Shown here in pieces: positions 18,375 to 27,805 of a DNA stretch of 64,000 nt. The notes below the pieces were generated by a model. That model ran no database searches. It was not told the origin of the DNA and saw nothing but the letters and a program-made list of their open reading frames with translations. Position 1 is the first letter of the stretch. The number at the start of each line of letters is the position of its first letter. The stretch covers positions 248,001 through 312,000 of the forward strand of contig NZ_BMCR01000001.1 of the NCBI RefSeq assembly GCF_014635285.1. Direction: 5' to 3'. A program made the position numbers and the translations under genes. This DNA comes from Stappia taiwanensis (GTDB taxonomy: Bacteria; Pseudomonadota; Alphaproteobacteria; Rhizobiales; Stappiaceae).

Positions 18375-18806
18375 TTGCAGCCAATCATGAGTATTGCGGA
18401 ACTGGACGCGTTCATCGACCGGGAGTTTCCGCAGGTGCATGTGGATGGGCGGATCTATGCCATCGAAGATTTGTCGTCGGGACAGGCGGTGGTGTCAATC
18501 ACCCCGCAGGAGCGGCATCTGCGCCCCGGGGGGACGGTGTCCGGCCCGACCCAGATGACGCTTGCCGATCTCGCCGCTTATATCGTGATTCTCGCCCATA
18601 TCGGGCCGGTGGGGCTTGCCGTCACCACCCATCAGTCGATCAATTTCCTGCGCAAGCCCGAGCCCGGCGAGTTGATCGCCACCTGCTCACTCCTGAAACT
18701 CGGCAAGCGGCTGGCCGTCACCGAATGCGGTATCCGCAGTCGTGGCAGCGAGGAGCTGGTTTCGCACGCAACCGCGACCTATTCGATCCCGCCACGCGAA
18801 AGCTGA
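18375..18806 (+). CDS. PaaI-type thioesterase (hotdog fold)
   Basis: A 143-residue protein of the PaaI/YdiI thioesterase superfamily: RHLRPGGTVSGPTQMTLADL, then HQSINFLRKPEPGELIATC. Such enzymes hydrolyse acyl-CoA thioesters. The TTG at 18375 has GGGAGGG seven bases upstream. An ATG four codons later is the alternative start. It is divergent from the enoyl-CoA hydratase, which also acts on CoA esters. Confidence 0.83.
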   Translation: MQPIMSIAELDAFIDREFPQVHVDGRIYAIEDLSSGQAVVSITPQERHLRPGGTVSGPTQMTLADLAAYIVILAHIGPVGLAVTTHQSINFLRKPEPGELIATCSLLKLGKRLAVTECGIRSRGSEELVSHATATYSIPPRES

Positions 18807-18912
18807 GCCGGTGCAGGGCGATTTCGGCGAGGAATTATGTGGTAATATCATACCGTTTTTGTAGGCGATTGTTTTAATTGATAAATCTCAGGGGTGGTGC
18901 GAATAATGTTGA

Positions 18913-18941
18913 TTGACAGCCTGTTCCGCCACGCGTAAATA
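18913..18941 (+). promoter_or_regulatory. Putative sigma-70 promoter of rplM-rpsI
   Basis: TTGACA at 18913-18918, a 17-base spacer, then TAAATA at 18936-18941, in an AT-richer spacer about 110 bases before rplM. The -35 is a perfect match; the -10 is weak. Confidence 0.45.
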
Positions 18942-19048
18942 CCCTTCGACAGCACGCGGTCCCGCTTCGGGGCCGTTTTGCATGGCATTCGGACCGGCTT
19001 GGCTGACATCTGCCAATGTCCGGTTCGCGACAAAAACGGATCGCACCC

Positions 19049-19516
19049 ATGAAGACCTATTCTGCCAAGACGGCCGAGGTCGAGAAAAAGTGGATCTTGA
19101 TCGACGCTGAGGGCGTTGTCGTCGGCCGCCTGGCCGCCTTCATCGCCAACACTTTGCGCGGCAAGACCAAGCCGACCTTCACCCCGCACATTGACTGCGG
19201 CGACAATGTCATCGTCATCAACGCCGACAAGGCGGTTCTGACGGGCAACAAGCTGCAGGACAAGAAGTACTACTGGCACACCGGTTATCCCGGCGGCATC
19301 AAGGAACGCACCGCGCGCGCCATCATCGAGGGCAAGTTCCCCGAGCGCGTCCTGGAGCAGGCCGTGAAGCGCATGATGCCGGGTGGCCCGCTGAGCCGCC
19401 AGCAGCTGAAGAATCTCCGGATTTACGCCGGGTCCACCCATCCGCATGAAGCCCAGGCACCGGTCACGGTTGACTTCAAGGCCTTCAACGCGAAGAACGA
19501 CGGAAAGAGGGCTTGA
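19049..19516 (+). CDS. rplM: 50S ribosomal protein L13
   Basis: A 155-residue L13: [20 protein letters not shown] at the start, [28 protein letters not shown] and the C-terminal [17 protein letters not shown]13 binds 23S rRNA early in large-subunit assembly. The ATG at 19049 matches the family N-terminus; an upstream in-frame ATG at 19016 would add 11 non-conserved residues. It forms an operon with rpsI, whose ATG is 2 bases beyond the rplM stop. Confidence 0.98.
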   Translation: MKTYSAKTAEVEKKWILIDAEGVVVGRLAAFIANTLRGKTKPTFTPHIDCGDNVIVINADKAVLTGNKLQDKKYYWHTGYPGGIKERTARAIIEGKFPERVLEQAVKRMMPGGPLSRQQLKNLRIYAGSTHPHEAQAPVTVDFKAFNAKNDGKRA

Positions 19517-19518
19517 TC

Positions 19519-19995
19519 ATGGCTGAGCTGCAGTCCCTCGAAGAACTCGGCGGCGCCATCGACGCCGGCCAGTCCGAAGCTCCTGTGCATGTCCAGAAGC
19601 TTGATGCCCATGGCCGCGCCTACGCGACCGGCAAGCGGAAGGACGCGATCGCACGTGTCTGGATCAAGCCGGGCACCGGCAAGATCACCGTCAACAAGAA
19701 GGACTTCGTGGAGTATTTCGCGCGTCCGGTGTTGCAGATGATCCTGCGTCAGCCGATCGTTCTGACCGATCGCGACGGCCAGTATGACGTGATCGCCACC
19801 GTCACCGGCGGCGGCCTGTCCGGCCAGGCCGGTGCGCTGCGTCACGGCATCTCCAAGGCTCTGACCCATTACGAGCCGGAGCTGCGCGGCGTGCTCAAGA
19901 AGGAAGGCTTCCTGACCCGCGACAGCCGTGTTGTCGAGCGTAAGAAGTACGGCAAGCGCAAGGCGCGCCGGAGCTTCCAGTTCTCCAAGCGCTGA
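19519..19995 (+). CDS. rpsI: 30S ribosomal protein S9
   Basis: A 158-residue S9 with the conserved core [39 protein letters not shown] and the basic tail [16 protein letters not shown] that reaches the ribosomal P site. An N-terminal extension of about 30 residues before the core is usual in alphaproteobacteria. The ATG at 19519 follows GAGGGCTTGATC. It is the last gene of the rplM-rpsI operon, ended by a hairpin terminator. Confidence 0.98.
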   Translation: MAELQSLEELGGAIDAGQSEAPVHVQKLDAHGRAYATGKRKDAIARVWIKPGTGKITVNKKDFVEYFARPVLQMILRQPIVLTDRDGQYDVIATVTGGGLSGQAGALRHGISKALTHYEPELRGVLKKEGFLTRDSRVVERKKYGKRKARRSFQFSKR

Positions 19996-20024
19996 TCTGC
20001 GGATCGGTTCTTGCAAGACTTTCG

Positions 20025-20052
20025 ACGGCCCGCCTTTCGGCGGGCCGTTTTG
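20025..20052 (+). terminator. Intrinsic terminator of rplM-rpsI
   Basis: A 10-bp GC-rich stem, ACGGCCCGCC with GGCGGGCCGT, a TTTC loop and a short T run after the stem, 29 bases past the rpsI stop. Confidence 0.85.
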
Positions 20053-20108
20053 CGTTTGCGGGGCAGGTGGTGCAGCGCCGTGCCGCGTCCCGGCGATAAA
20101 CGCGCGGC

Positions 20109-20540
20109 CTATCCCTTGCGCGAGGCCAGAAGGATGCTGGTTTCCGAAGAGGCGATGCCATCGAGGCCGCGGATCGTCGACAGTAGCCGGTCGAAGGCCT
20201 CCAGCGTGTCCGCCTCGATCTCCGCGACCACATCCCAGCGTCCGTTGGTGGTGTGCAACGCGCGCACGTCCGGAAAGCCGTAGAGCCGGCGTACGATCGC
20301 ATCCGCCCGGTGTCCCTCGACCTCGATCATCATCACCGCGCGGATCGGCCGGCCCGTCGCATCGCTGCGCAGGCGAAGGGTGAAGCCCTGAATGGTGCCA
20401 TCGGCCACCAGCCGGTCCATCCGCGCCCGAACGGTCGCCCGCGACGTGCCAAGCTCGGCGGCGAGCGAGGCGACCGGCAGGCGGGAATCGTGGCGCAGCA
20501 GGGCGATCAGTTTCCGGTCGAGATCATCCATATGTATCAT
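20109..20540 (-). CDS. Lrp/AsnC-family transcriptional regulator
   Basis: A 143-residue feast/famine regulator. The N-terminal helix-turn-helix is MDDLDRKLIALLRHDSRLPV, with VASLAAELGTSRATVRARMD, followed by a RAM ligand-binding domain (VEGHRADAIVRRLYGFPDVR). The start could be 20540, or the ATG three codons later. It is divergent from arginase and ornithine aminotransferase, the classic position of a local activator responding to arginine or ornithine; that role is inferred from context. An inverted repeat lies in the shared promoter region. Confidence 0.92.
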   Translation of the reverse strand: MIHMDDLDRKLIALLRHDSRLPVASLAAELGTSRATVRARMDRLVADGTIQGFTLRLRSDATGRPIRAVMMIEVEGHRADAIVRRLYGFPDVRALHTTNGRWDVVAEIEADTLEAFDRLLSTIRGLDGIASSETSILLASRKG

Positions 20541-20554
20541 ATTGCTCCATTGAG

Positions 20555-20571
20555 CCTGCCACTATGGCAGG
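20555..20571. promoter_or_regulatory. Inverted repeat in the lrp-like/arginase spacer
   Basis: CCTGCCA, 3 bases, TGGCAGG: a perfect 7-bp dyad 15 bases from the regulator start. It is a candidate operator for the divergently encoded Lrp-type protein; binding is inferred. Confidence 0.4.
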
Positions 20572-20693
20572 ATTCCTGAACAAATCGCCGAAAAACCATC
20601 TATTTGCCACCGCGCAATCGGCGCATTCTGTGTGAAACGGCCGGGAGGGAGTGTGTCTCTCATCGCCGGTACCGGGATGCAGGGAGGCGGCTG

Positions 20694-21647
20694 ATGAGCG
20701 GGAACAGGGCACGGCGGATCGGTTTGCTTGGCGTGCCGGTGGAGGCGGGAACGGGCCGTCGCGGAGCGTGTATGGGGCCGGAGGCCTTGCGCGTCGCCGA
20801 ACTGGAAGCCCGGCTTGCTGCCCTTGGCTGGGACGTCACCGACCATGGCAATGTGGTGCAATTGGATGCGCGGGCGCTGGGGGCGCTGACCTTTGCCGGC
20901 GCCGCCCACAGCCCGGAGCGGGTGGCGAGTTGGGTGCGCCCGCTTGCCCGCCAATCCTACGATCTGTGCAAGGCCGGAACGCTGCCGGTGTTTCTCGGCG
21001 GCGATCACTCCCTGGCGATGGGCTCCGTCATGGGTGTTGCCCGCCACTGGGAGGAAGAGGGCCGGCCACTCTTCGTCCTCTGGCTCGATGCTCACGCGGA
21101 TTTCAACATTCCCTCGATTTCGCCCTCGGGCAACATGCATGGCATGTCGCTGGCCTTGCTGGCCGGCGAGGCGGAGTTGCGTCCGGTCTTCGGCGATGAG
21201 CCGACCACCGCCATCCCGCCGGAGCGCATGTGTGTGTTCGGCGCCCGCTCGATCGATCCGGGCGAGCGCGATCTGCTGCGCCGGCGCGGCGTGTCGATTG
21301 TCGACATGCGGCAGATCGACGAACACGGTGTTTCGGTGCTGCTGCACCGGTTCCTGAACCGTGTCGCTGCCGAGAACGGCGTGCTGCACGTATCGCTCGA
21401 CGTGGACTTCCTTGACCCGACGGTCGCGCCAGGCGTGGGCACCACCGTGCCGGGCGGCGCCACCTATCGCGAGGCCCATCTGGTGATGGAGCTTCTGGAG
21501 GATGCGGGCTGTGTCGGCTCGCTCGATGTGGTGGAGCTGAACCCGTTTCTCGATGACCGCGGCCGCAGCGCCCTGGTGCTTGCCGAGCTGGTCGCCAGCC
21601 TGTTCGGGCAGGAAATCATGGATCGCCCCACCCAACCGTTCGGGTAA
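20694..21647 (+). CDS. rocF: Arginase
   Basis: A 317-residue ureohydrolase that splits arginine to ornithine and urea. All binuclear manganese ligands are present at canonical spacing: GGDHS (His105), DAHAD (Asp132, His134, Asp136) and LDVDFLDP (Asp236, Asp238). VPGGATYREAH and a late Glu in VELNPFLDD complete the family pattern. The ATG at 20694 has GGGAGG upstream; the open frame reaches back to 20604 without a ribosome binding site. It is followed by rocD, which uses its product. Confidence 0.95.
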   Translation: MSGNRARRIGLLGVPVEAGTGRRGACMGPEALRVAELEARLAALGWDVTDHGNVVQLDARALGALTFAGAAHSPERVASWVRPLARQSYDLCKAGTLPVFLGGDHSLAMGSVMGVARHWEEEGRPLFVLWLDAHADFNIPSISPSGNMHGMSLALLAGEAELRPVFGDEPTTAIPPERMCVFGARSIDPGERDLLRRRGVSIVDMRQIDEHGVSVLLHRFLNRVAAENGVLHVSLDVDFLDPTVAPGVGTTVPGGATYREAHLVMELLEDAGCVGSLDVVELNPFLDDRGRSALVLAELVASLFGQEIMDRPTQPFG

Positions 21648-21711
21648 GTGAAGGAACGCGCCCGACCACCCCTTCACTGATTGTTGCATCACTTGATCCG
21701 AGGAGGCCCGC

Positions 21712-22923
21712 ATGAGCCGGTTGCCGGAAGACTACATCGCCGCCGAACACCGTTTGGGTGCGCACAACTACAAACCGCTGGATGTCGTCCTGACGAAGGG
21801 TGAGGGCGTCTGGCTCTGGGATGTGGAGGGGCGCCGCTATCTCGATTGCCTCTCCGCCTATTCGGCGGTCAACCAGGGGCACTGCCATCCGCGCATCCGC
21901 GATGCGATGATCGAACAGGCCGGCAAGCTGACGCTGACCTCCCGGGCCTTTCACAACGACCAGCTTGCGCTTCTCTACGAAGACCTCTCGGCCCTGACCG
22001 GCGCGCACAAGATCCTGCCGATGAACTCCGGCGCCGAGGCGGTGGAAACGGCCGTGAAGGCGGTGCGCAAATGGGGCTATGAGGTGAAGGGCGTGCCGGC
22101 GGGCAAGGCGGAAATCATCGTCTGCGCCAACAATTTCCATGGCCGGACCCTGGGCATCGTCGGCTTCTCGACCGACCCGACGGCGCGTGCCGGGTTCGGG
22201 CCGTTCGCGCCCGGTTTCAAGGTGGTGCCGTTTGGCGACTACGCGGCGCTGGAAGCAGCGGTGACCGACAACACGGTCGCCTTCCTTGCCGAGCCGATTC
22301 AGGGAGAGGCCGGCATTCTCATTCCGCCCAAAGGGTACTTCCGCAAGGCGCGGGAGCTGTGCACCGCGCGCAACATCACCATGATTCTCGATGAGATCCA
22401 GACCGGCCTCGGGCGCACCGGGCGGTTGCTGGCGGAGGAGCATGAAGGGGTCGAGGCGGATGTGACGCTGGTCGGCAAGGCCCTGTCCGGGGGCTTTTAT
22501 CCGGTCTCGGCGGTGCTCTCCAACTCGGAGGTTCTCGGCGTTTTGAAGCCGGGGGAACATGGCTCGACTTTCGGCGGCAATCCGCTCGCCTGTGCTGTTG
22601 CCCGCATGGCGCTGAAGGTGCTGGTTGATGAAGGCATGATCGAGAACGCGGAGACCAAAGGGGCCTATTTCCGTGAAGGATTGGGTGAAATCAGGTCCAA
22701 TGCGGTGCGCGAGGTGCGCGGGCGCGGCCTGATGATTGCCGTGGAACTGCACCCGGAAGCCGGCGGCGCGCGGGCGTATTGCGAGGCGCTGCGCGATGAG
22801 GGGATCCTGGCCAAGGACACCCATGATCACACGATCCGCATAGCGCCGCCGTTGGTGCTAACCCGCGATGATGTCGACTGGGCGCTGGAGCGTTTCGACA
22901 AGGTTTTGACGCGCGGCGCCTGA
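21712..22923 (+). CDS. rocD: Ornithine aminotransferase
   Basis: A 403-residue class-III PLP aminotransferase that converts ornithine and 2-oxoglutarate to glutamate semialdehyde. Motifs are [35 protein letters not shown], the [11 protein letters not shown] loop and PLP Lys256 in VGKALSGG. The [11 protein letters not shown] and GYEVKG segments are specific to ornithine rather than acetylornithine transaminases. A GAGGAGG-type ribosome binding site precedes the start. With rocF it forms an arginine-to-glutamate catabolic unit, probably controlled by the divergent Lrp regulator. Confidence 0.95.
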   Translation: MSRLPEDYIAAEHRLGAHNYKPLDVVLTKGEGVWLWDVEGRRYLDCLSAYSAVNQGHCHPRIRDAMIEQAGKLTLTSRAFHNDQLALLYEDLSALTGAHKILPMNSGAEAVETAVKAVRKWGYEVKGVPAGKAEIIVCANNFHGRTLGIVGFSTDPTARAGFGPFAPGFKVVPFGDYAALEAAVTDNTVAFLAEPIQGEAGILIPPKGYFRKARELCTARNITMILDEIQTGLGRTGRLLAEEHEGVEADVTLVGKALSGGFYPVSAVLSNSEVLGVLKPGEHGSTFGGNPLACAVARMALKVLVDEGMIENAETKGAYFREGLGEIRSNAVREVRGRGLMIAVELHPEAGGARAYCEALRDEGILAKDTHDHTIRIAPPLVLTRDDVDWALERFDKVLTRGA

Positions 22924-22936
22924 GGCGTCCGACCGG

Positions 22937-23566
22937 TCAGCCCCCTGTCTGGCGGCGTGTCCGCTTGCCGGTCTGGTGGCTGGCGGCGTTGTCGTTATCC
23001 GGCGTGATGCTCCAGGAGCGGTAAACGGGATGCGCGTCGCGCATCTCGTCGTAGAGCCTGACCATCGTCTGCAGGAAGGTCATCTTCCCCGCATAGGTGA
23101 GAACCAGGCCGATGACGAGCGGCGCCAGGCTGGTGGTCACCGCGCCCCAGAGCCCGATGACGAAGCCGATGCCGGTAACCAGAGACAGCGCCATGGCGCG
23201 GCGGTTGATGGTGTCCGGGATCGGGACCATCAGCCGGTTGAGCCACACCCGTTCGCCGAAGGTCGCGCGCACGTGCCAGCTGTCGAACCGTTTGGGTGGC
23301 GGGAAAAGTCTCGGGTTCAGCCACAGCCAGATGCACACCAGCGCGATTGCGGCAAGGGCCGTAGGCCAGCCGTACCAGGCATGCGACCAGACGGCGAGAT
23401 GCAGCAGGGGCAGGGTGGCGAAGCGGGTCCACACGCTCCAGCCGCTGGCATGGCGGCGCCATACATCCGCATCCATGCCCAGCGCCGGAATCTTTCCTGC
23501 GTCCATGGGCCGGTAGACGGAGTATTTTGCGGCCGGCGTGCCGGTCCGCTGCGGGGTGTGCGGCAT
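22937..23566 (-). CDS. Conserved membrane protein of unknown function
   Basis: A 209-residue protein with two pairs of hydrophobic segments. The first pair covers FATLPLLHLAVWSHAWYG and ALAAIALVCIWLWLNPRLFPPP. The second pair is around ALSLVTGIGFVIGLWGAV and LVIGLVLTYAGKMTFLQ. The NPRLFPPP and KMTFLQTMVRLYDEM patterns recall the DUF6653 family, but I hold that loosely. The ATG at 23566 is used rather than a TTG eleven codons upstream. It is convergent with rocD (13 bases between stops) and shows no link to the flanking genes. Confidence 0.7.
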   Translation of the reverse strand: MPHTPQRTGTPAAKYSVYRPMDAGKIPALGMDADVWRRHASGWSVWTRFATLPLLHLAVWSHAWYGWPTALAAIALVCIWLWLNPRLFPPPKRFDSWHVRATFGERVWLNRLMVPIPDTINRRAMALSLVTGIGFVIGLWGAVTTSLAPLVIGLVLTYAGKMTFLQTMVRLYDEMRDAHPVYRSWSITPDNDNAASHQTGKRTRRQTGG

Positions 23567-23759
23567 GATGCGCCTGTATTCGGCTGAGCCTGTCAGCAAC
23601 TGAAACGGATGCCCGATGGCGTGGCAAGGCCTCGCACGATCGGTGCTCCGGCCCCCCGCAAGGAGCCTGCGAGAACCCTTTCAGTCATACCGCATGTCCC
23701 CACCCCATGCCAAGGCTGAGGCAGGGCCGGCGCAATCCGGGGGCGCTATGCGCGGACGG

Positions 23760-25565
23760 TCAGGAGCGCGCCTTGACGTAGCTTCCGGGGGCGTCCTCCA
23801 GGATCTTCATGCGCCGCGCGCCGGGTTTGCGCGCCTTGACAATGGTATCGTCCTGCGCGCGGATCCAGGCATCCCAATGCGGCCACCAGGAGCCGGGATG
23901 CTCGCTCGCCTTGGCGATCCAGTCCTCCAGCGTGCCGGCGGGAGGCCCATCGACCCAGTACTGGTACTTCTTCTTGGCGGGCGGATTGACCACGCCGGCG
24001 ATGTGCCCCGAGCCGGAGAGCACATAGTCCACCTTGCCGCCAAAGAAGCTGGAGCCGAGAAACACCGATTCCGGTGGTGCGATGTGATCCTCGCGGGTGG
24101 CGAGGTTGTAGACCGGGATCGTCACCTTGCCCAGATCCAGCCGTTCGCCGGCGATTTCCATCTCGCCCTTGGAGAGACGGTTTTCCAGGTAGCAGTTGCG
24201 CAGGTAGAAGGAGTGATTGGCCGCCGGCATCCGGGTGGAATCCGAATTCCAGAACAACAGGTCGAAGGGGAAGGGCTCGCGCCCCTTCAGGTAGTTGTTG
24301 ACCATGTAGGGCCAGATCAGATCGTTCGACCGCAGCAGGTTGAAGGCGGAGGCCATCTTGGAGCCATCCAGGTAGCCCTTTTCCTCCATGCGCTTTTCCA
24401 GCGCTTCGATCTGCTCTTCGTCGACGAACACCTTCAGATCGCCTGCGTGGGTGAAATCGACCTGTGTGGTGAAGAAGGTGGCGCTCTGGATCCGCTCGTC
24501 GCCGGTTGCCGCCATATAGGCCAGCGTCACGGCCAGCAGGGTGCCGCCGACGCAATAGCCGATGGCATTGACCTCTTCCTCGCCGGTGGCGCGCTTGATG
24601 ACGTCGAGGGTCTCCAGAATTCCCTCGCGCATGTAGTGCTCGAAGCTCTTCTTCGCCTGGCGTTCATCGGGATTGACCCAGGAGACGACGAACACCGTAT
24701 GTCCCTGTTCCACCGCCCATTTGATGAACGACTTTTCCGGATTGAGATCGAGAATGTAGAACTTGTTGATCCAGGGCGGCACGATCATCAGCGGCCGCTT
24801 GAGAACGGTATCTGTGGTCGGGGTGTACTGGATGACCTGGCACACGTCATTCTGGGCGATCACCTTGCCGGGGGTCAGCGCCAGGTTCTCGCCGACCTTG
24901 AACTTGGTCGGGTCCGACTGGCGAAGGCGCAGCTCGCCCTTGCCGGCTTCGATGTCCTCCGCCAGCAGCTTCATGCCGCGCACCAGGTTCTCGCCGTTCG
25001 ATTCCAGCGTTTCGCGCAGCAACTCCGGATTGGTCAGGACGAAGTTCGACGGCGACAGCGCGTTGGCGATCTGCTTGACGTAGAAATCCGCCTTGTGGCG
25101 GGTGTGTTCGTCGAGATCCGCAGCCTCAACCACGAGCTGCTCGGCCCATTGCGAGGTGATCAGGTAGAGCTGCTTGACGAAATCGAAGAACTGATTCTCG
25201 CTCCATTCCGGGTCGCCGAACCGCTTGTCGCGCGGATCCGGCTGGACGGCCGGCGTGGAGGGCTCGCCCATCATGCGCTTGAGCGAGGAGTTCCACAGGC
25301 CGATATACTGGGTCCACAGGCGGCTCTGGGCTTCGATCGCGCGCTGCGGATCGGACATCCAGTACTCGCCGACCTGGCTGAGGGTCTTGACGATTCCCGT
25401 CAGTTCATCGGCCAGTTCGGGCTTGATCTCCCCCTTTTCGCGCGGTTCTACATAGGCGGCCATGGCCTTGCCGGCGTTTTCGATGATCTTGGCGAGGTTC
25501 TGCGCAAAGGCTTCCGGATTGTTCACGATGTACTGCAGAAGTGGGTTGTGTTGATCGTTCTGCAT
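23760..25565 (-). CDS. phaC: Class I polyhydroxyalkanoate synthase
   Basis: A 601-residue PHA synthase that polymerises hydroxyacyl-CoA into storage granules. The catalytic triad is visible: Cys338 in GYCVGG, Asp493 in REDHIAP and His521 in [12 protein letters not shown], near the positions of the Cupriavidus enzyme. The length is that of class I, single-subunit synthases. The ATG at 25565 (MQNDQHNP) has GGAGG eleven bases upstream and is preferred to an ATG eight codons earlier. No phaA, phaB or phasin gene is nearby. It is divergent from a lipoprotein gene across a spacer with an inverted repeat. Confidence 0.96.
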   Translation of the reverse strand: MQNDQHNPLLQYIVNNPEAFAQNLAKIIENAGKAMAAYVEPREKGEIKPELADELTGIVKTLSQVGEYWMSDPQRAIEAQSRLWTQYIGLWNSSLKRMMGEPSTPAVQPDPRDKRFGDPEWSENQFFDFVKQLYLITSQWAEQLVVEAADLDEHTRHKADFYVKQIANALSPSNFVLTNPELLRETLESNGENLVRGMKLLAEDIEAGKGELRLRQSDPTKFKVGENLALTPGKVIAQNDVCQVIQYTPTTDTVLKRPLMIVPPWINKFYILDLNPEKSFIKWAVEQGHTVFVVSWVNPDERQAKKSFEHYMREGILETLDVIKRATGEEEVNAIGYCVGGTLLAVTLAYMAATGDERIQSATFFTTQVDFTHAGDLKVFVDEEQIEALEKRMEEKGYLDGSKMASAFNLLRSNDLIWPYMVNNYLKGREPFPFDLLFWNSDSTRMPAANHSFYLRNCYLENRLSKGEMEIAGERLDLGKVTIPVYNLATREDHIAPPESVFLGSSFFGGKVDYVLSGSGHIAGVVNPPAKKKYQYWVDGPPAGTLEDWIAKASEHPGSWWPHWDAWIRAQDDTIVKARKPGARRMKILEDAPGSYVKARS

Positions 25566-25681
25566 CCGCGCTGTGCCCTCCACTGGCATTCCGGAAATTG
25601 ATGTCTGCCGCCGCTGGTGCCGGTCCTTGGTGCCGATCCGCGCATGGCGAGAGTGGACCGGCGAAGCTCAACTGGCATAAT

Positions 25682-25722
25682 AGCGCTTTATCAGGGCGGC
25701 ATGACAAGATGGACAAAGCGCT
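25682..25722. promoter_or_regulatory. Inverted repeat in the phaC promoter region
   Basis: AGCGCTTT at 25682-25689 and AAAGCGCT at 25715-25722: 8-bp arms with centres 33 bases apart, about three helical turns. Each arm holds a small AGCGCT palindrome. The left arm overlaps a possible phaC -10 element (TATTAT on the minus strand). A candidate operator or looping site; no regulator is identified. Confidence 0.35.
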
Positions 25723-25743
25723 TAGTGTGTCGTAACCGGGGGA

Positions 25744-26268
25744 ATGTTGAATCCGATGACCTCCGCACGCAGGGATCGGCCACGGGAGAAGGCCGGGCAC
25801 AGTTCGACGTTGGTTGCGCCACTTATGGCTGCACTGGCGCTCGTTGTTGGCGCCTGCGCCTACGCACCTTCCGGCACATTGGTTGACGCCTTCGAGCCGG
25901 CGCCGGGGACCGTTGGTGCGGCACCGGCTACGGAGATGCGCCCGACCGCAACCGCAGGTGCTCAAACCACCACGGCGGAGCGCCTTGCCGAAACCGCGAC
26001 GGCGGCACCAGCACCGGTGACGGACGGCGACGCCTCCCGGCCGGAGACGCCGGCAACTGCGTTTTTCACGCCCTACAACTTCGATTCGCAGCTGCTGTCC
26101 CTTGAGGAGCAGGAAGCGACGCGCCGCCGGCTCCTGGACATTGCGGCCGGCCGGGCAGGGGCATCGCCGCCCGCACCGGCTCAATCCGGGGCCGAAGCCC
26201 TGCGCCGTCTCGGCGCCGAGCATGGTCAGCGCGCCATTCGCGACATCGAAGCGGATGCGGAGAATTAA
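25744..26268 (+). CDS. Putative lipoprotein, function unknown
   Basis: A 174-residue protein with a basic N-terminus, a hydrophobic stretch LVAPLMAALALVVGAC ending in a lipobox, and then a long Ala/Pro/Thr-rich low-complexity region. A short helical part near residue 118 (QLLSLEEQEATRRRLLDIAA) follows. Family unknown to me. The ATG at 25744 lies very close to GGGGGA; the ATG at 25756 has better spacing and may be the true start. It is divergent from phaC. Confidence 0.65.
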   Translation: MLNPMTSARRDRPREKAGHSSTLVAPLMAALALVVGACAYAPSGTLVDAFEPAPGTVGAAPATEMRPTATAGAQTTTAERLAETATAAPAPVTDGDASRPETPATAFFTPYNFDSQLLSLEEQEATRRRLLDIAAGRAGASPPAPAQSGAEALRRLGAEHGQRAIRDIEADAEN

Positions 26269-26554
26269 GAACGACGGCATCGGCCGGGCGGTTTGACCGC
26301 AGGTGCCCGTTCTTTCTGCCCGCTTCGGCGGGGAAGGCCACAAAGATCAGCGTCATGAACGTGATTTTGCCGATGCATGGCGCCGCGTTCGCTGGTAAAC
26401 AACCGCGCTGCTATACCGCCTGACATCCCGTCTCCCGACCGTTCCGCGTCCGCGCGAAGGCAAGGGGAGGGTAGGCGGAGCGGGCCGGAAGCGTTTTCGC
26501 AGGTGCCGCCTCCGGATGATTGATGAGTTTCCTGCGCCGTGCAAGAGGTGTGTC

Positions 26555-27772
26555 ATGGAAGAGTTCTACCAGACGCGGCGTTTGCCGCCCTATGTCTTCG
26601 AACAGGTGAACCGGCTCAAGGCAAAGGCACGCGCGGCAGGGGCGGACATCATCGATCTGGGTATGGGCAATCCGGATGTGCCCACGCCCCAGCACATTGT
26701 CGACAAGCTGGTCGAGACGGTCCAGAACCCGCGGACCCATCGCTATTCCTCTTCCAAGGGCATTCCGGGGCTGCGCCGCGCGCAGGCGGCCTATTACGAG
26801 CGCCGCTTTGGCGTCAAGCTCGATCCGGAAACCCAGGTGGTCGCCACGCTCGGCTCCAAGGAAGGCTTCGCCAACATGGCTCAGGCGATTTCCGCGCCGG
26901 GCGATGTGGTGCTCGTGCCGAACCCGAGCTATCCGATTCACGCCTTCGGCTTCCTGATGGCCGGCGCGGCCCTGCGCTCCATTCCCGCCGAGCCCGGTCC
27001 GGAGGTGTTTCACGCTCTGGAGCGGGCGATTGTCCATTCGGTGCCCAAGCCGATCGCGTTGATCCTGTGCTATCCGGCGAACCCGACGGCCTATGTGGCC
27101 GATATCGAGTTCTACAAGGACATCGTCGCCTTCGCGAAGAAGCATGACATCTTCGTTCTGTCCGATCTGGCTTATTCGGAGATCTACTTCGGCGATACGC
27201 CGCCGCCCTCGCTGTTGCAGGTGCCCGGCGCGATGGATATCGCCGTGGAGTTCACCTCCCTGTCCAAGACCTTCTCCATGCCCGGCTGGCGCATGGGCTT
27301 TGCGGTCGGCAACGAGCGGCTGATCGCCGCGTTGGCGCGGGTGAAGTCCTATCTGGACTATGGCGCCTTCACGCCGATCCAGGTGGCGGCCACCGCCGCG
27401 CTCAACGGTCCGGACGATTGCATTGCCGAGACCCGGGCGATCTATCGCAAGCGGCGCGATACGCTGGTCGATTCCTTCAGCCGGGCGGGCTGGGACGTGC
27501 CGGCTCCGGAAGCAAGCATGTTCGCCTGGGCGCCGATTCCGGAGAAGTTCCGCGAACTGGGCTCGGTGGAGTTTTCCAAGCTTTTGATCGAGAAGGCCGA
27601 GGTGGCGGTCGCCCCGGGGCTGGGCTTCGGTGAACACGGCGACGGCTATGTGCGTATCGCGCTGGTGGAAAACGAACAGCGGATCCGCCAGGCGGCGCGC
27701 AGTCTCCGTCGCTTCCTTGAAACGGCGGACAAAACATTGCACAACGTGGTCCCCATCGGAGCGTCCCGCTAG
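26555..27772 (+). CDS. Class I aminotransferase (AlaC-like)
   Basis: A 405-residue fold-type I PLP aminotransferase. PLP Lys238 is in SLSKTFSMPGWRMGFAVG; LGMGNPDVPTP, YPANPTAYVA and SDLAYSEIYF are conserved. It most resembles the glutamate-pyruvate transaminase AlaC group, often annotated as LL-diaminopimelate aminotransferase. The ATG at 26555 follows AAGAGGTGTGTC, and the frame extends upstream to 26516 without support. It precedes homoserine dehydrogenase by 33 bases, so the two are probably co-transcribed, a common pairing in alphaproteobacteria that suggests amino-acid biosynthesis. Confidence 0.92.
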   Translation: MEEFYQTRRLPPYVFEQVNRLKAKARAAGADIIDLGMGNPDVPTPQHIVDKLVETVQNPRTHRYSSSKGIPGLRRAQAAYYERRFGVKLDPETQVVATLGSKEGFANMAQAISAPGDVVLVPNPSYPIHAFGFLMAGAALRSIPAEPGPEVFHALERAIVHSVPKPIALILCYPANPTAYVADIEFYKDIVAFAKKHDIFVLSDLAYSEIYFGDTPPPSLLQVPGAMDIAVEFTSLSKTFSMPGWRMGFAVGNERLIAALARVKSYLDYGAFTPIQVAATAALNGPDDCIAETRAIYRKRRDTLVDSFSRAGWDVPAPEASMFAWAPIPEKFRELGSVEFSKLLIEKAEVAVAPGLGFGEHGDGYVRIALVENEQRIRQAARSLRRFLETADKTLHNVVPIGASR

Positions 27773-27805
27773 GACGGTCGCGCTTACAAACGGATTGCAT
27801 CTCAT

